Shown: positions 47,501-57,534 of the stretch, piece after piece
Layout of the letters: each line of letters starts with the position of its first letter
Position numbering within the stretch: position 1 is the stretch's first letter
Made by a program: the position numbers and the translations under genes
Source of the DNA: Thermothielavioides terrestris NRRL 8126
Lineage: Eukaryota; Ascomycota; Sordariomycetes; Sordariales; Chaetomiaceae
Length of the DNA stretch: 64,000 nt
NCBI RefSeq assembly: GCF_000226115.1
Contig: NC_016458.1
Span: 1,922,001-1,986,000, forward strand
Direction: 5' to 3'
Notes under the pieces: model-generated
What the model saw: only the letters and a program-made list of their open reading frames with translations
Told to the model about the DNA's origin: nothing
The model's database searches: none

Positions 47501-48240
47501 AGGTACCAAGGTAGTTCAATTCACATTCTTTTTTTTCTTCCTTTTTTTTATTTTTAATTTAACTTAATCTATTTTTTTTTTATTTTTTTATTCTATTTTT
47601 ATTTTTATTTTTATTTTTATTTTTTTTGTAGCTACCGTCTTTAAAAAATCTTCAGAAGGGATCCGAAGGGACCCACCCGCACTGGTTTGCACCTTCCGGA
47701 ACAGCCCCCGTGCTCCGTCCAGTCACATGGATGCGAGCCGGCCCCACCTACCGGAGCAGCTCGGCTTCACGCTGTGGCGCTGTGAGGGAACCTACCACTG
47801 TGTGCTTCAGTAGGCATGCAGGCAGCAGGCTGTAGGCTTCCGCGAAGTTCTTTCCCGAATCATCATCAGATATCAACATCGGCACCACTTCCGTCTGGAT
47901 GACTGCCATTCCCACTTCGTTGGTTGCTCTCGTTAGCGTCGCCTCCTCACTGCTTTTCATCGTCTTCACGATCCTCCTCGTATGATGACCATGTAACTGC
48001 CTAACAAGTGTGCGCCAAGCCGCCGTCGCCAAGGAGGAGAACCCGGGATACAGTGGAATCCTGCGCATGCCTCCACCTCTGCTCCATCTTACGGACCCGT
48101 CCCGGCCTCGCCCCGAAGCACAGCCAGGGCACCGGCCCCAGTTCCCGCCGTCCCTTCTTCGCACCTCCCCGCCCTCCATACTAACATCTCCGACCCTCCG
48201 GCACTCCCGACGCCCCAAGCCAACCCTCTTCGGTTGCGCC
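44514..48240. other. 3.7-kb interval without a supported gene
   Basis: The first part is the promoter of the minus-strand unknown gene; the last part is the 3' side of the aminomutase. A minus-strand frame at about 47998-47748 (MKSSEEATLTRATNEVGMAV and onwards, ending EAELLR) is somewhat protein-like but matches nothing I know. The AT-rich tract at 47521-47630 is listed separately. Near-palindromic gtgtacagtgtaatccgtacac occurs at 44994-45015. Confidence 0.45.
47521..47630. repeat. AT-rich tract with (ATTTTT)n microsatellite
   Basis: A 110-bp block of almost only T and A (poly-T runs, then aattt and five to six attttt units at about 47597-47626), in sharp contrast with the GC-rich surroundings. 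On the minus strand it is A-rich with AAAAAT repeats. It lies 610 bp downstream of the aminomutase stop. Confidence 0.88.
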
Positions 48241-49982
48241 CTACGTTGCCGCGTTCTTAGGCAGCGAGTCAATGGGATCATAGTACTCGTACACCCTGTT
48301 CTCCTTGTTGCGCCCGGTCACAGCGGGAGCGGTGTACTTGGAGATGCCTGTAGTTCGGTCGTATGACTCGAAGGAGCAGGCCAAGCGCTTCCCGCCGCCT
48401 CCGGGGAGGTCAACGACAAACTGAGGCATCATAAAGCCGGCAATCGACCCTCGGATCTTGGCCTCCAGGTCGAGGATGGTCTGCAGCGGCGTCCGCAGAT
48501 GCTCGACGCTCTTGACCATGTCGCACTGGTAGACGTAGTACTGCGCTGCCGTCAGAGCCGGGCTCGCGCGTCGACTGCGGAACCACTCACCGGGAATATG
48601 TTGTTGTCAGCGAGCCCTCGAATCAGGGCCGACATGGTCTTCAGGTCGTCGTTGACCCCCCGCAGCAAGACGGTCTGGTTGCGCACCATGACGCCCGCCT
48701 CAAACAACTTCTGGCTGGCTGCCGACGAGATCCATGACAGCTCGTTCGGGTGGTTGAAGTGAGTGTGCCACGCCACCGCCTTTCCGGCCCGCTTGGCCTT
48801 GTTGGAGACGTCGATCACGGCGCTGACCCAACCGTCAGACTCGTCCAGCACCCGTCCCGGCGCGACTGCGAGGCCCTTGGAAGCGAAGCGGAAGCGTCTA
48901 ATATTCGGCATGCCGATCAGTCGCTCGCCGATATCCCTGATGTGCTCCGGATTGAGATAGTAAGAGTCGCCTCCCGACACCACAACGTCATGCAGCCCGG
49001 GCTGGCTCTCAATGTATGCCAGCGCCGCCTCCCAACGTCGGCGCGTTGGTCTCAGGGATGCCTTGGTCACGGTCTCGGTATTGGCCCCCACCGCATATGA
49101 TCGGGTGCAGAACATGCAATATGTCGGGCAAACAGAGGTTGCTGCTTTTGCTGTCAACCCGAAGCTCATATCCATTTATTCGCACACGGACATGTACCGA
49201 CTCACGGAGAAACAGCGCCTTGTCCGGATAGCGGTGAACGAGACCCTGGACCGGCGAATCCTCTTCCTCGTGTAGCGAGTCTAGTGTCAGCTTCGGGTGG
49301 TCCGGCATCATCACCGACTTGAGAGGGAGAAATTGGCGCAGGATTGGGTCGTGTCGCGGGTCCCGCCAGTTGATCCGGCTCAAGATGTACGGACTGCCGG
49401 GGGGTCAGCAAGGACGCGGACCGCTTGGAAGACATTTCATCAAAGTTCCCTCACGTCATCCGAATGGCCATGGTGGCCGCTGTTATGCCGTCCTCAACGT
49501 CCTGGATATACTCGCTGCGAGTCTGCATCCGAGTCCCGGCCTCGTCGTACGGGATCTCTTCGGGAACAACAGCCTCCAGAAAACCGTAGAGCTGTTTCTT
49601 CGTCTGAACTGAGTTCGCAATCTAAGGTTCGTGAGAAACCGCAGCCCGTCTTAATTCATCGAGTCGCGGAGGGTTGTCAACATGTTAGGCTTACACTCCA
49701 GCGATAAGAGATGAACTCCCGGGCCGACACCTTCTCCCACAGCGGCACCTTGCGCCAGAATTCGTCGCAATTCTGTGGTGTGAAGTTCACGACCGGGTGA
49801 ACCGTTAGGGTTTCATCACGACGGGCGCTCGTGCTGAGGACGCTCTGGTCGAGCCCGTTGCTGACGTCCGCAACCTGGGCCTGGAGGCGCGGGATGGAGC
49901 CCACGGCTCGGCTCGAGCCGAGCTGGGACGCCACCCTCGCCCCGTGTCCGGGGACCCCTCGTCGTGCAATCATGGGGAGCAT
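48241..49982 (-). CDS. L-lysine 2,3-aminomutase, radical SAM (KamA family)
   Basis: Five exons: 49982-49695, 49621-49455, 49393-49206, 49141-48591, 48540-48241 (introns 73, 61, 64, 50 bp; all phases fit), 497 residues. Radical SAM/PLP enzyme moving the alpha-amino group of lysine to the beta carbon. The [4Fe-4S] motif is CPTYCMFC (Cys 219, 223, 226). PLP motif PGGGGK has Lys 449; Asp 405 (YQCDM) and Asp 442 (VVDLPGGGG) occupy the spacing of the two Asp that bind the lysine epsilon-amino group in the clostridial enzyme, so lysine is a fair substrate guess. Other blocks: AATMAIRMT..YILSRINWRDPRHDP, HPKLTLDSLHEEEDSPV, HRYPDKALFLPTSVCP, VVSGGDSYYL, HTHFNHPNELS, LLRGVNDD. The N-terminus (MLPMIARRGVPGHGAR) is Arg-rich without acidic residues and looks like a mitochondrial presequence, sensible for an Fe-S enzyme. 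An earlier ATG lies at 50024. Bacterial families are about 80 residues shorter. Divergent from the transporter. Confidence 0.95.
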
Positions 49983-51111
49983 GATGCTGTCGTGTTGTTT
50001 GGTATGCAAGATAGCTGAGAGCACTGAGCGCTCGTCCCTGGCGTCTGGAACGATTGCCCCTGACTACTACTTAAAACGGGCGGCAGCTAGGAACAGGGAC
50101 CTCGGTGCTCGAAACTACCTGACCACTGCCCAGCGCCGATCCCCCAGATCGAAGTGCGGCGGCTTCTTATACTGGCCGCCCTGAGCTCACCTTGAGGAGC
50201 GGAGTAGTCGGCGGTGGCAACGCTCTTCGTGACGGTGAATGAATCAACGGTGCCACAAGGTGCTTGTCCTGCCCTTTGTTTGCATTGCCTTGCAGCTGAT
50301 CCAAACAGGCCCGTTGCGCAACAGCCCCTGGGCTTCACAGTGCAGTTTGATCCGTGTGGATTGCTCTCGGATGGGGCTGTGGGAAGTCACCCGAGCCTTG
50401 TCAGCAACGTCCACGGCGCAGTCTTCGGGGGGCTCGTCGGCTCCGAACTGGCCCTATGCCGCCAGCACTCACCGCCGGCCCGGTGGCAGCAAGGCGTTCG
50501 AGCAAAGAGCACGTCGTTCGGACTGTTGTTGGCCGCCGGTCCCTGCTCTCACCTTCCCTTTGCCGTCAGTTGTCTGTGTTTGGCCACCGCTCATTAATTA
50601 AGCCGTGTCACGACTGATGAATGATTAAGGGGATGCCAAATACCAGGAAGCGCGAGTTCTGCCGTTGGGGCAAAGATCAGCCCAGTTTCAAACTCGCCTC
50701 GCCTTCCAAATGGACCGAGAACGAGGTGTTTGTTCGTCAATCACTCCGAGGCATCCGGTGTCTGTCCAAATCGTCAGCAGCAGTCCGTCTTCGACTCATA
50801 TAGAGCCACCAACATGGCAACGTGGATAGCTATATAAGCCTTCTTGCCGGCGCCTTCGAGGCGAATCTTGGTTGAGGGACGAGCAGAGCCTTCTCTATCG
50901 AACACACGCTCACCTCAACAGAGGTTGTGGCCTTGTCGCGAGGTGCTTGGCGACCTGACGGTGTACAGGTATCGGTTGCACATACAAAACGCTTCATGAC
51001 GTTGCGTTGCGCTCCAACGGCAGGCCAACTTTCACTAGCGCAGAGTCGAGAGCAGCTACCCCTGGCATTTCGGAGGACCACTCGAGAACGGCGTTATAGG
51101 CGAACTACGCC
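49983..51111. promoter_or_regulatory. Divergent promoter region between aminomutase and transporter
   Basis: 1.1 kb between two start codons facing outward. On the minus strand tataag (plus cttata, 50166-50171) lies about 185 bp upstream of the aminomutase ATG; on the plus strand tatataagcc at 50831-50840 lies about 270 bp upstream of the transporter ATG. Short frames at 50214-50600 show no family signature. The divergent layout suggests shared control, but no known regulator site was recognised. Confidence 0.5.
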
Positions 51112-52972
51112 ATGATGGCTCGTCGACCCGGTACCGATTCGAGCACCGACAACGCGGCCGAGAGCCAATGCGAGGTTGAGTGAGTGTGGAATTCCCCACC
51201 GCATGCGAACAAAGGAATGGGGGAAACATGCCAACTGACGAGCAACACCTCGGAGACCCGGATTCGTGGGCGCCAGTCTCCCAGAGACAGCGGACTACGA
51301 CCCCGGATCAGACGCCGGGGACCCGGGAGCGCGGGCGGACAATGGCGCTGCAGAAGCATCCAGTGGCGCCGCGCCTTTGACAGGAGTCGATGTTGGATGG
51401 AGACCCTGGAAGGTTGTGATAGGCTGTTTCTGTCTCACAGTTCCCACGTACGGCCTGCTAAGCGGCATCGGGCTGTTCCAGACGTACTGGCAGCGGGACA
51501 TGCTGCGCGGCTACTCGGGGAGTGACGTCTCGTGGATCATATCTATCTTCGGCTTCCTAGACTGCCTCTTCGCGGGGCCCGCAGGGACCCTCTTCGACCG
51601 CCACGGCTCTCGCTGGCTGCTGCCACTAGGGTGTGTGGCCTACGTCGCCTCCTTCATTGGCCTGGCGTTTTCTTCAACATACGCCCAGTTCATGGGCTGC
51701 ATGACGGCCGCAGGCGCCGCTGCTGGTAAGGATCCTTGCATTCCCCAAACAGTCACGTTCGATTCGGGAGGCGTGCTTGACCGTTTCCGGCTGACCAGGG
51801 GGGGTGACACAGCAATGCCGACAACCATTGCCTTTAGTGTCGTGGGTCAATGGTTCGAGGCCAGGAAGGGCATCGCAACCGGCTGCGTTACGCTGGGCGC
51901 ACCGTTGGGGGGCATCTTCTTCTCACTGCTCCTCCAGGTCTTGTTCGACAGGTTCCCGTGGAAGACGGCGGCTCTCGTGCTGGCAGCCACGATGGCCTGT
52001 CTGTTGTCCTTGGGCTCCTTGCTGGTGGAGACCAACTTGCCTGTGCAACCAGCGAACGAGGACTCAGAGCCCGCACTATCGAGCGTGTTGAGATCGCCCA
52101 AGTTCTGGCTGGTCAGCTATGCTGTTTTTGGTAAGCCATCGTGGGCTTTCACTTCAGGACAAACGGCGCCGTTTGCTAACACACACCCCCCTCCCCTCCC
52201 CACGCCCCAATGTCACACAGCGTACGAACTTGTTCTCTTCGTCCAATGGGGCACTATCCCTTCATATGCCGTCTCGGCGAACGTCGGGAACAAACAATTC
52301 TACCTGATGATGTCGTACAACATGTGAGTTAACCCGCTTCCAGAGTCCGGCCTGAAGCCCGTTGCTCAACCGTCGCACAGTGGCGCAGTCATGGGCCGAA
52401 CACTTCCCCCGTGGTTATCTGACCGGGCTCTGGGTCCACTGAACGCTATCATCGTGATGAACATTTTCACGCTGCTCGTCGTGCTAGCCATATGGCTACC
52501 CGTTGGGGGATCTTCCGTGGCAGCGCTGTTCGTCGTCATGGTCCTCATGGGCATCGGAACCGGGAGCTTCGTTCCCCTTGGCGGTAAGACCTCCCGCACG
52601 CCCGGAAGCGTGCGGCGTTGACTGGGTAGAATGCTGATGCGCAGGCCAAGTTTCGTGCATTAATGCACTCTGCACTCCGGAACACACCGGGACCTGGCTC
52701 GGGTCTGCCTACAGCATCGTCTCGGTTGCGTAAGCCCTCCCGTTCCACTGCGTGGAAGTACATGCTCATCAAGTCCCGTCTGTTGTTGACACACAAGTGC
52801 AAGAGGCAGGACTCTGTTGGGGAACCCGGTTTCGTCAGCAATCCTCGCCCGATACCATTGTGACGGGCTCCTGGCCTTTCTCGCCGCCGTCCTCTTTTCG
52901 GGCATGATCAGCGCCGCCGCTCTTCGATGGCTCTTCCACGGCCGCCGGTGGATCTTCAAGGCGAGAGTTTGA
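51112..52972 (+). CDS. MFS transporter, monocarboxylate-porter (MCT) type
   Basis: Seven exons: 51112-51179, 51277-51725, 51813-52130, 52221-52323, 52381-52583, 52645-52729, 52810-52972, 462 residues with consistent phases and ctgac branch-like sites before several acceptors. The first helix WKVVIGCFCLTVPTYGLLSG followed by GLFQTYWQ is the MCT-family opening; then FGFLDCLFAGPAGTLFDRHG (the loop 2-3 MFS signature with DRHG), VVGQWFEARKGIATG, GAPLGGIFFSLLLQ, SYAVFGAYELVLFVQWGTIP, SPLNA-like LGPLNAIIVMNIFTLLVV, CINALCTPEHTGTWLGSAYS and a last helix LLAFLAAVLFSGMISAAAL ending FKARV. Twelve helices are expected for this length. Family members in fungi move carboxylates, amino-acid-derived acids or secondary metabolites; the substrate is not visible. 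No ATG precedes the long exon in frame, so the small first exon (MMARRPGTDSSTDN) was inferred from a gtgagt donor. Confidence 0.92.
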
Positions 52973-55900
52973 GGTTGGCTGTTCGAACGGCAGCTCCCCG
53001 GCCTTGGTTGGTCGAGAAGTTCCCAAGATCGGGCTGAGCGTGCGTGTCCGGGTGACACGGCAGAACACGGCATGCTCTGTACGGAGTAAGCCCCGCGAAA
53101 TAACAAGCCTGTACAAGAGTTTGATGCACCTGCGTGAGAAGTTGCTGTTGAACAGCACTCCTTCCTGCAAGGGCTTTTGCTACGATTGGGCAGTGACCAC
53201 CTGCAGTGGGTGGTCTGGCGACCGAGGCGCACAAACACCCAGGTGGAGTGCCGGTGAGCGGTGCCGTCTGATGTGTACAATACACTCGTTACGTGGAGGT
53301 GCCGCAGGCGGCATCACTGGCAGCGAGTGCGGGAAGACGGAGTACGGAGTACACTACAATGGGCACGCCCATAATGAAGCGCCGGCTTTCCAGTAACCCT
53401 GAGGCCCCAGCTGCGAGACGGTGATCTGCGTGCATCACAACCCCGTTGGGTTACACGACAGATCCAAATCCTTGGTCCCAACCGGGCTAGTGGACGGTTG
53501 CGCACGCCCGCCGGCAGCCTGTCATCGAGATTTCGCCGCTCAGTGCTACTCAACACAACCCTCTTCTGCCTCCGGACATTGTGACATAACTTATACTACT
53601 TCTTTCCTTTCGTTGTTGCCTTTCCATCTTGAGTTCTTTTCGTCGGTGACCGCCACATCGTCCTCGTAATGGGGATGTTGGGCGCCTCAGTCCAGAACTG
53701 GAACGCAGGGCTGGGGACACGGTGTGGAGGCCCGGCCTGGGGAAGGGCCGCGCCGCCCCCCTCCCCCCCTCCCCCTCCCTTCTTTTCCATCTGTTTTACC
53801 ATCTTGTCCGCGGCTTTGTCCATTTTGGGCCAGATGGCGTCAAGAGCAAGCGGAGCACTTCCGATGAAGATCTTGCGGGACCCTGGAACTGATTCGCGTT
53901 GCAGACGCCAACCGCGCCGCCTCCCGGGGCTGTCCGGCAGCATACGCACCGTGCACCCATATGGCACGCAACACTGGGTGCTGTATGTACAAACATACCA
54001 AGCCGCTGTTGAGAGGCTGGAACTCTTGAGAGAAGGGCAATCGAGCGTCGAAAAACACGCCTCGTTACACTACACCGCCCCCTCCTGCCGTCAGCCGCGG
54101 AAGCGGATCCATGCGTGCCGGGCCAACCCGCAGCGTGCTGGCTCCCTCTGATCCCGTCCGCGCCGCTTCCTCTTCGCCTTCGCGCCGCTCTCCGTGCGCC
54201 CCCCTTCCGCCCGCTCCGCCCGCTCTTGCACTAACTATGTTGTGGATGCCGCCGTCCGTACTGTGCCCGCGGCGGGAGAACGAGACTCCCGGTCGTTCCT
54301 GTTGGCACTGTGTTTAGTGCGTGTCGGTGTTTGCGAACTAAGACTGCGCAAGGTAGTTACCCCGTACTCCGTAGAGCGGGGGATGTATGTACATGAAGCA
54401 AGGGACACTAGGTACTCCGTACGGCGCATTGAAACGGCTGGACCGGAGAATCCGGGCGAATCTGACGGTATCCAGGTTCTCACTCTAGCCTGGCGTGATG
54501 TCGCCGAGCTGGAGATGGGTTTACCGCCCCCCGAGAGTCTAGTCCGAGCACACTGGCGTCCTCAGCGCAGAGTGTCTGGCCCAATTGTTGCCAGATGGGA
54601 TGCTCCATAGGTAGAGGCCGAATCAGTTGGGTCACGTAGTGCGTCTTGCGCTATGCATGGTCGCCGACCTCTGCGGAGGGTGTCCGTGACTCCTGTGTCG
54701 CCATGCCGGTTCCGTAGTTGCCGAATCTTGGGACCACACGCGGGGCCGGGGGATCGAACTGTCGAGATACACTCCCTCCCCATCCCGGGCGTGTGCAGAT
54801 CGTGGTTTGTGACCGGCCCACCGCATGACTGCGCTGTTTGAGGGCGCATATGCATGCACCAGATTACGTTGGCGTAGCTGAAGGGCAGCTTGTCCTCCAA
54901 GAGGCTAGCGAACTTTGCCAGCAAAATGGTGCTCCGCGTGTTTCTGACGGGAGGGCGGAGTGAAAGGGGGATGGAGTTGGGTCTGTTGGGCACGTTAGTT
55001 CGTAGACACGGAGGCTAGCGGTGAAGAGAAGTACTTAGTTACACTAGTAGCAACCAGAGAGAGGAAAAGCTGCCGAAGGAAAAAGAAAGGCAAGACTCGA
55101 GATTGGACAAGGGTGCGAAGGTGAAAGAGGAATCGTTCTTTCGATAGTTAACCAACGGACCCCCACGGCGGCCGACGATCGAGACACCTTGCGTCCGGGT
55201 AGAGTCCACAACGGTTTGTCAAGACATTCGGATCTGATACTGCGTGAGGAAAGGTACAGAACACCTTGTGATAGCGGAGACGCATTGGCAAGAGACAGCT
55301 CCATCACTCAGAACCCCACGCTAAACTTCCCTCCTAGACTAACGACGTCGTACGCTAGCAATGAACCTACGTTATACTAAGGTATGTATGAAGATCATCG
55401 GGTGGGGACATATCTAGTGTAGTGTAGTGCACGGAATAGTGTACGGATCCGTAATGTCTCGTGGTTTACGCAACAAGATCTGGATTCGGAAAGGGTTGGC
55501 AGCAGAAAACTCCGACGACCAGCTTCACCTCGAGCATGTCAGCCATTGAGGTTTCGTCCACTACGCTTGAGGTTTCGTCCACCACGCGCCGCCCACTCTC
55601 CCAGCGTAAGCACCAAGCAAGTCTCAGAGTCCGGCAGGATCAGGCGTCTCCTGAAACCAGTCTGCGAGATGCTCCCCTCACGCACCAAGCTAGTCTCAGA
55701 ATCCGGCAGGATCGAGCGGAGGAAGGAGGGCTCCAAACCCGGTCGAGGTCAAATCACGAAGGAGACTACGACCCCGACGTAAACGTGGCGGCCTCGTGAC
55801 GGCCTGGCGCTGGCATGGGTATCGCAAGAGGAAGGGCAGGCTTTCTTTCCATTGTGTGCCGAGGTGGCTCTTCAGAACGGGAACAATGTCTGAGTGCCTG

Positions 55901-56472
55901 ATGTGGTTCCCGAGCTAGCCGCACATATTCCTTACAGTCCACCGTGGTACCGTTTTGCGCCCGTCATGCACTGGGCGATGAAGTGGATTGACATTCACAC
56001 ACAGGATGAGAACGCTGAGCGTGGGCCAGGACATCACGCCGGCTCTCCAATGAACTCGAAGCACTCCAGTCTGAGAGTCATGAGATGCCGCAGAGTTTAG
56101 TGGGAGTCCAAAAACCGGGCACCACTCGCACACACTGGCAGTCTTGGGGAGCTGGCTGACACCACATGCTCTGTCCCAAATGGCTGGTCTGGTGGCGTCC
56201 AACTACCGCCCACAGAGACAACTTCCACAACAAGGGGGCCTCGTGGTGAGCCAAGCCGCGCGGTCTTGGAGGGGAGCGGCTTACGCATGGTCTTGCTTGC
56301 GACAGGCGGCCAATAGCGGCGCCCGTGGGCATACAACAACGCAGTGGCGCTGACAATCTCCAGGTTGTCAAAGAGCCATGTGTGCAAAGTCCTATGCCTG
56401 CAAACAACTGCATTGGGGTGGGAGTAGATATGTCAGCATGGCCTGTCGAGCACGGGCGTCGTCCGGGGTCAC
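52973..56472. other. 3.5-kb interval without a supported gene
   Basis: Overlapping short frames on both strands near 53596-54151 include a pyrimidine-rich stretch (53756-53790, cccccctcccc units) but no motif. Duplicated 21-bp units (gaggtttcgtccac) occur at 55549 and 55570, and a degenerate 33-bp direct repeat (accaagc.agtctcaga) at 55612 and 55684, 72 bp apart. Words such as acggagtac and tagtgtag recur (53338-53352, 55412-55450). The right end is the 3' side of RPB7. Confidence 0.45.
55549..55720. repeat. Short local direct repeats
   Basis: Two adjacent copies of a 21-bp unit beginning gaggtttcgtccac (55549 and 55570), followed by two copies of a 33-bp unit (caccaagc, agtctcaga, tccggcaggatc) whose starts are 72 bp apart (55611 and 55683). 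Several copies differ at two or three positions. Confidence 0.7.
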
Positions 56473-57094
56473 CTACCCGAGGAAATCGCCGTTGATGCTG
56501 CCAATAGCCCACATTTCGCCGACCTCGGTTCGCAAGCCGATAATCTTGACCCGCACGTGCGTACCATGCTCGATGACGATGTCGGCGTTGTTGGTAAACT
56601 GCGCGGGGGTGGCGCTGGCGTCGTATTGTATTTCATCGGGCATCAGCTGCGACGCCGGTTAGCGAACGCCAGGGGACGATCTCTCAGCGCGACACGAAGG
56701 GGCCGTACGTGGGACGAGACAAATAGGCGCAACGGCCCAGCCTGGGCAAAGAAGCCATGGGGGTTCACTGTCTGGGTGATGGCGTCGATCTGGCCACAAT
56801 TAGCGGGAAGCAGTGCGAGGTTGCGAGCAGTCATTCGCCTCCTACCACTTCGCCCTTGAAGGGCCGCCAGACGACGGCTCGGTAGCCCACTGTGAACTCG
56901 GCCAACCCGCTTCCGGGGAGAATGCGCCCTTCGGAGACGTCGAAGGTGTCCATGATGGCGATGATGTAGTAGTCACCAGCGCAAGTACCCTCAACATCCT
57001 TGACCAGCTTCGTCGTGACGAGCTCGTGCATGTTCCTCCCAAAGTAGGAGGGATGCAGCGTGACGCGCCGCTCGAGGTTGTGTAGAAAGAACAT
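56473..57094 (-). CDS. rpb7: RNA polymerase II subunit RPB7
   Basis: Three exons: 57094-56846, 56789-56709, 56646-56473 (introns 56 and 62 bp), 167 residues against about 171 in yeast. It forms the Rpb4/7 stalk of RNA polymerase II with roles in initiation and transcript binding. The N-terminal tip/RNP-like domain reads [38 protein letters not shown] and [20 protein letters not shown]; the second exon gives the S1 beginning [19 protein letters not shown] and the third the end [20 protein letters not shown] then SINGDFLG, the universal RPB7 C-terminus. Start is fixed by the conserved MFFL. It is a housekeeping gene with GC-rich codons like its neighbours; its upstream region ends at a repeat-filled inverted-repeat element 440 bp away. 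Confidence 0.97.
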
Positions 57095-57528
57095 GTCGCT
57101 TTGGTGGGCGAACGTATGGCGGGTCTGGTTCGTATGGGGTCTAGTGCTGGAGTGCGAGCTGCTGCGCTGCTTGAAAGGCCAGTCTCGAATGGCAGCGATG
57201 TGTTTGCAGGTCGGCGATGACGCGGCAAGGGCGTGGTAGGGGAGAAGCCGTCAGCGCGTCAAGAGGTCGCGGTCTCGAGATGCGCAACGAAGGGCCGGCG
57301 AAGGTGCAGCAAGCCCTCCAGCATGCTTGCCACGTTTCTCTCGTCGATTCCCAATTTGTTGATTCGGAGACCAAGCCAGGGCTGCGAGCGCGGAAGGCGG
57401 GCCTCACAGTCTTTGAGACACCAACGAGCAGGTTGGGTTTGCCGCTGGGTGAGGCTCGACGAGGCGAGGCTGACGCATGCAGGAATGCAGCAGCAAACGG
57501 CTCGCTTCGCCGAAGTGGTCGAGGCTTG
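57095..57528 (-). promoter_or_regulatory. Promoter region of RPB7
   Basis: 434 bp between the RPB7 ATG and the 6-bp direct repeat flanking the inverted-repeat element. No clear TATA box on the minus strand. Open frames on both strands here have no motifs. Confidence 0.35.
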
Positions 57529-57534
57529 ATTAAG

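Noticed and set aside
47748..47998. Protein-like minus frame MKSSEEATLTRATNEVGMAV
   Set aside because: Short, overlaps the 3' region of the aminomutase in a longer low-complexity frame, and matches nothing I recognise.
53596..54151. Possible gene (KMDKAADKMVKQMEKKG on minus; FFSICFTILSAALSILG on plus)
   Set aside because: Both readings depend on one pyrimidine-rich stretch; no family, start or splice support.
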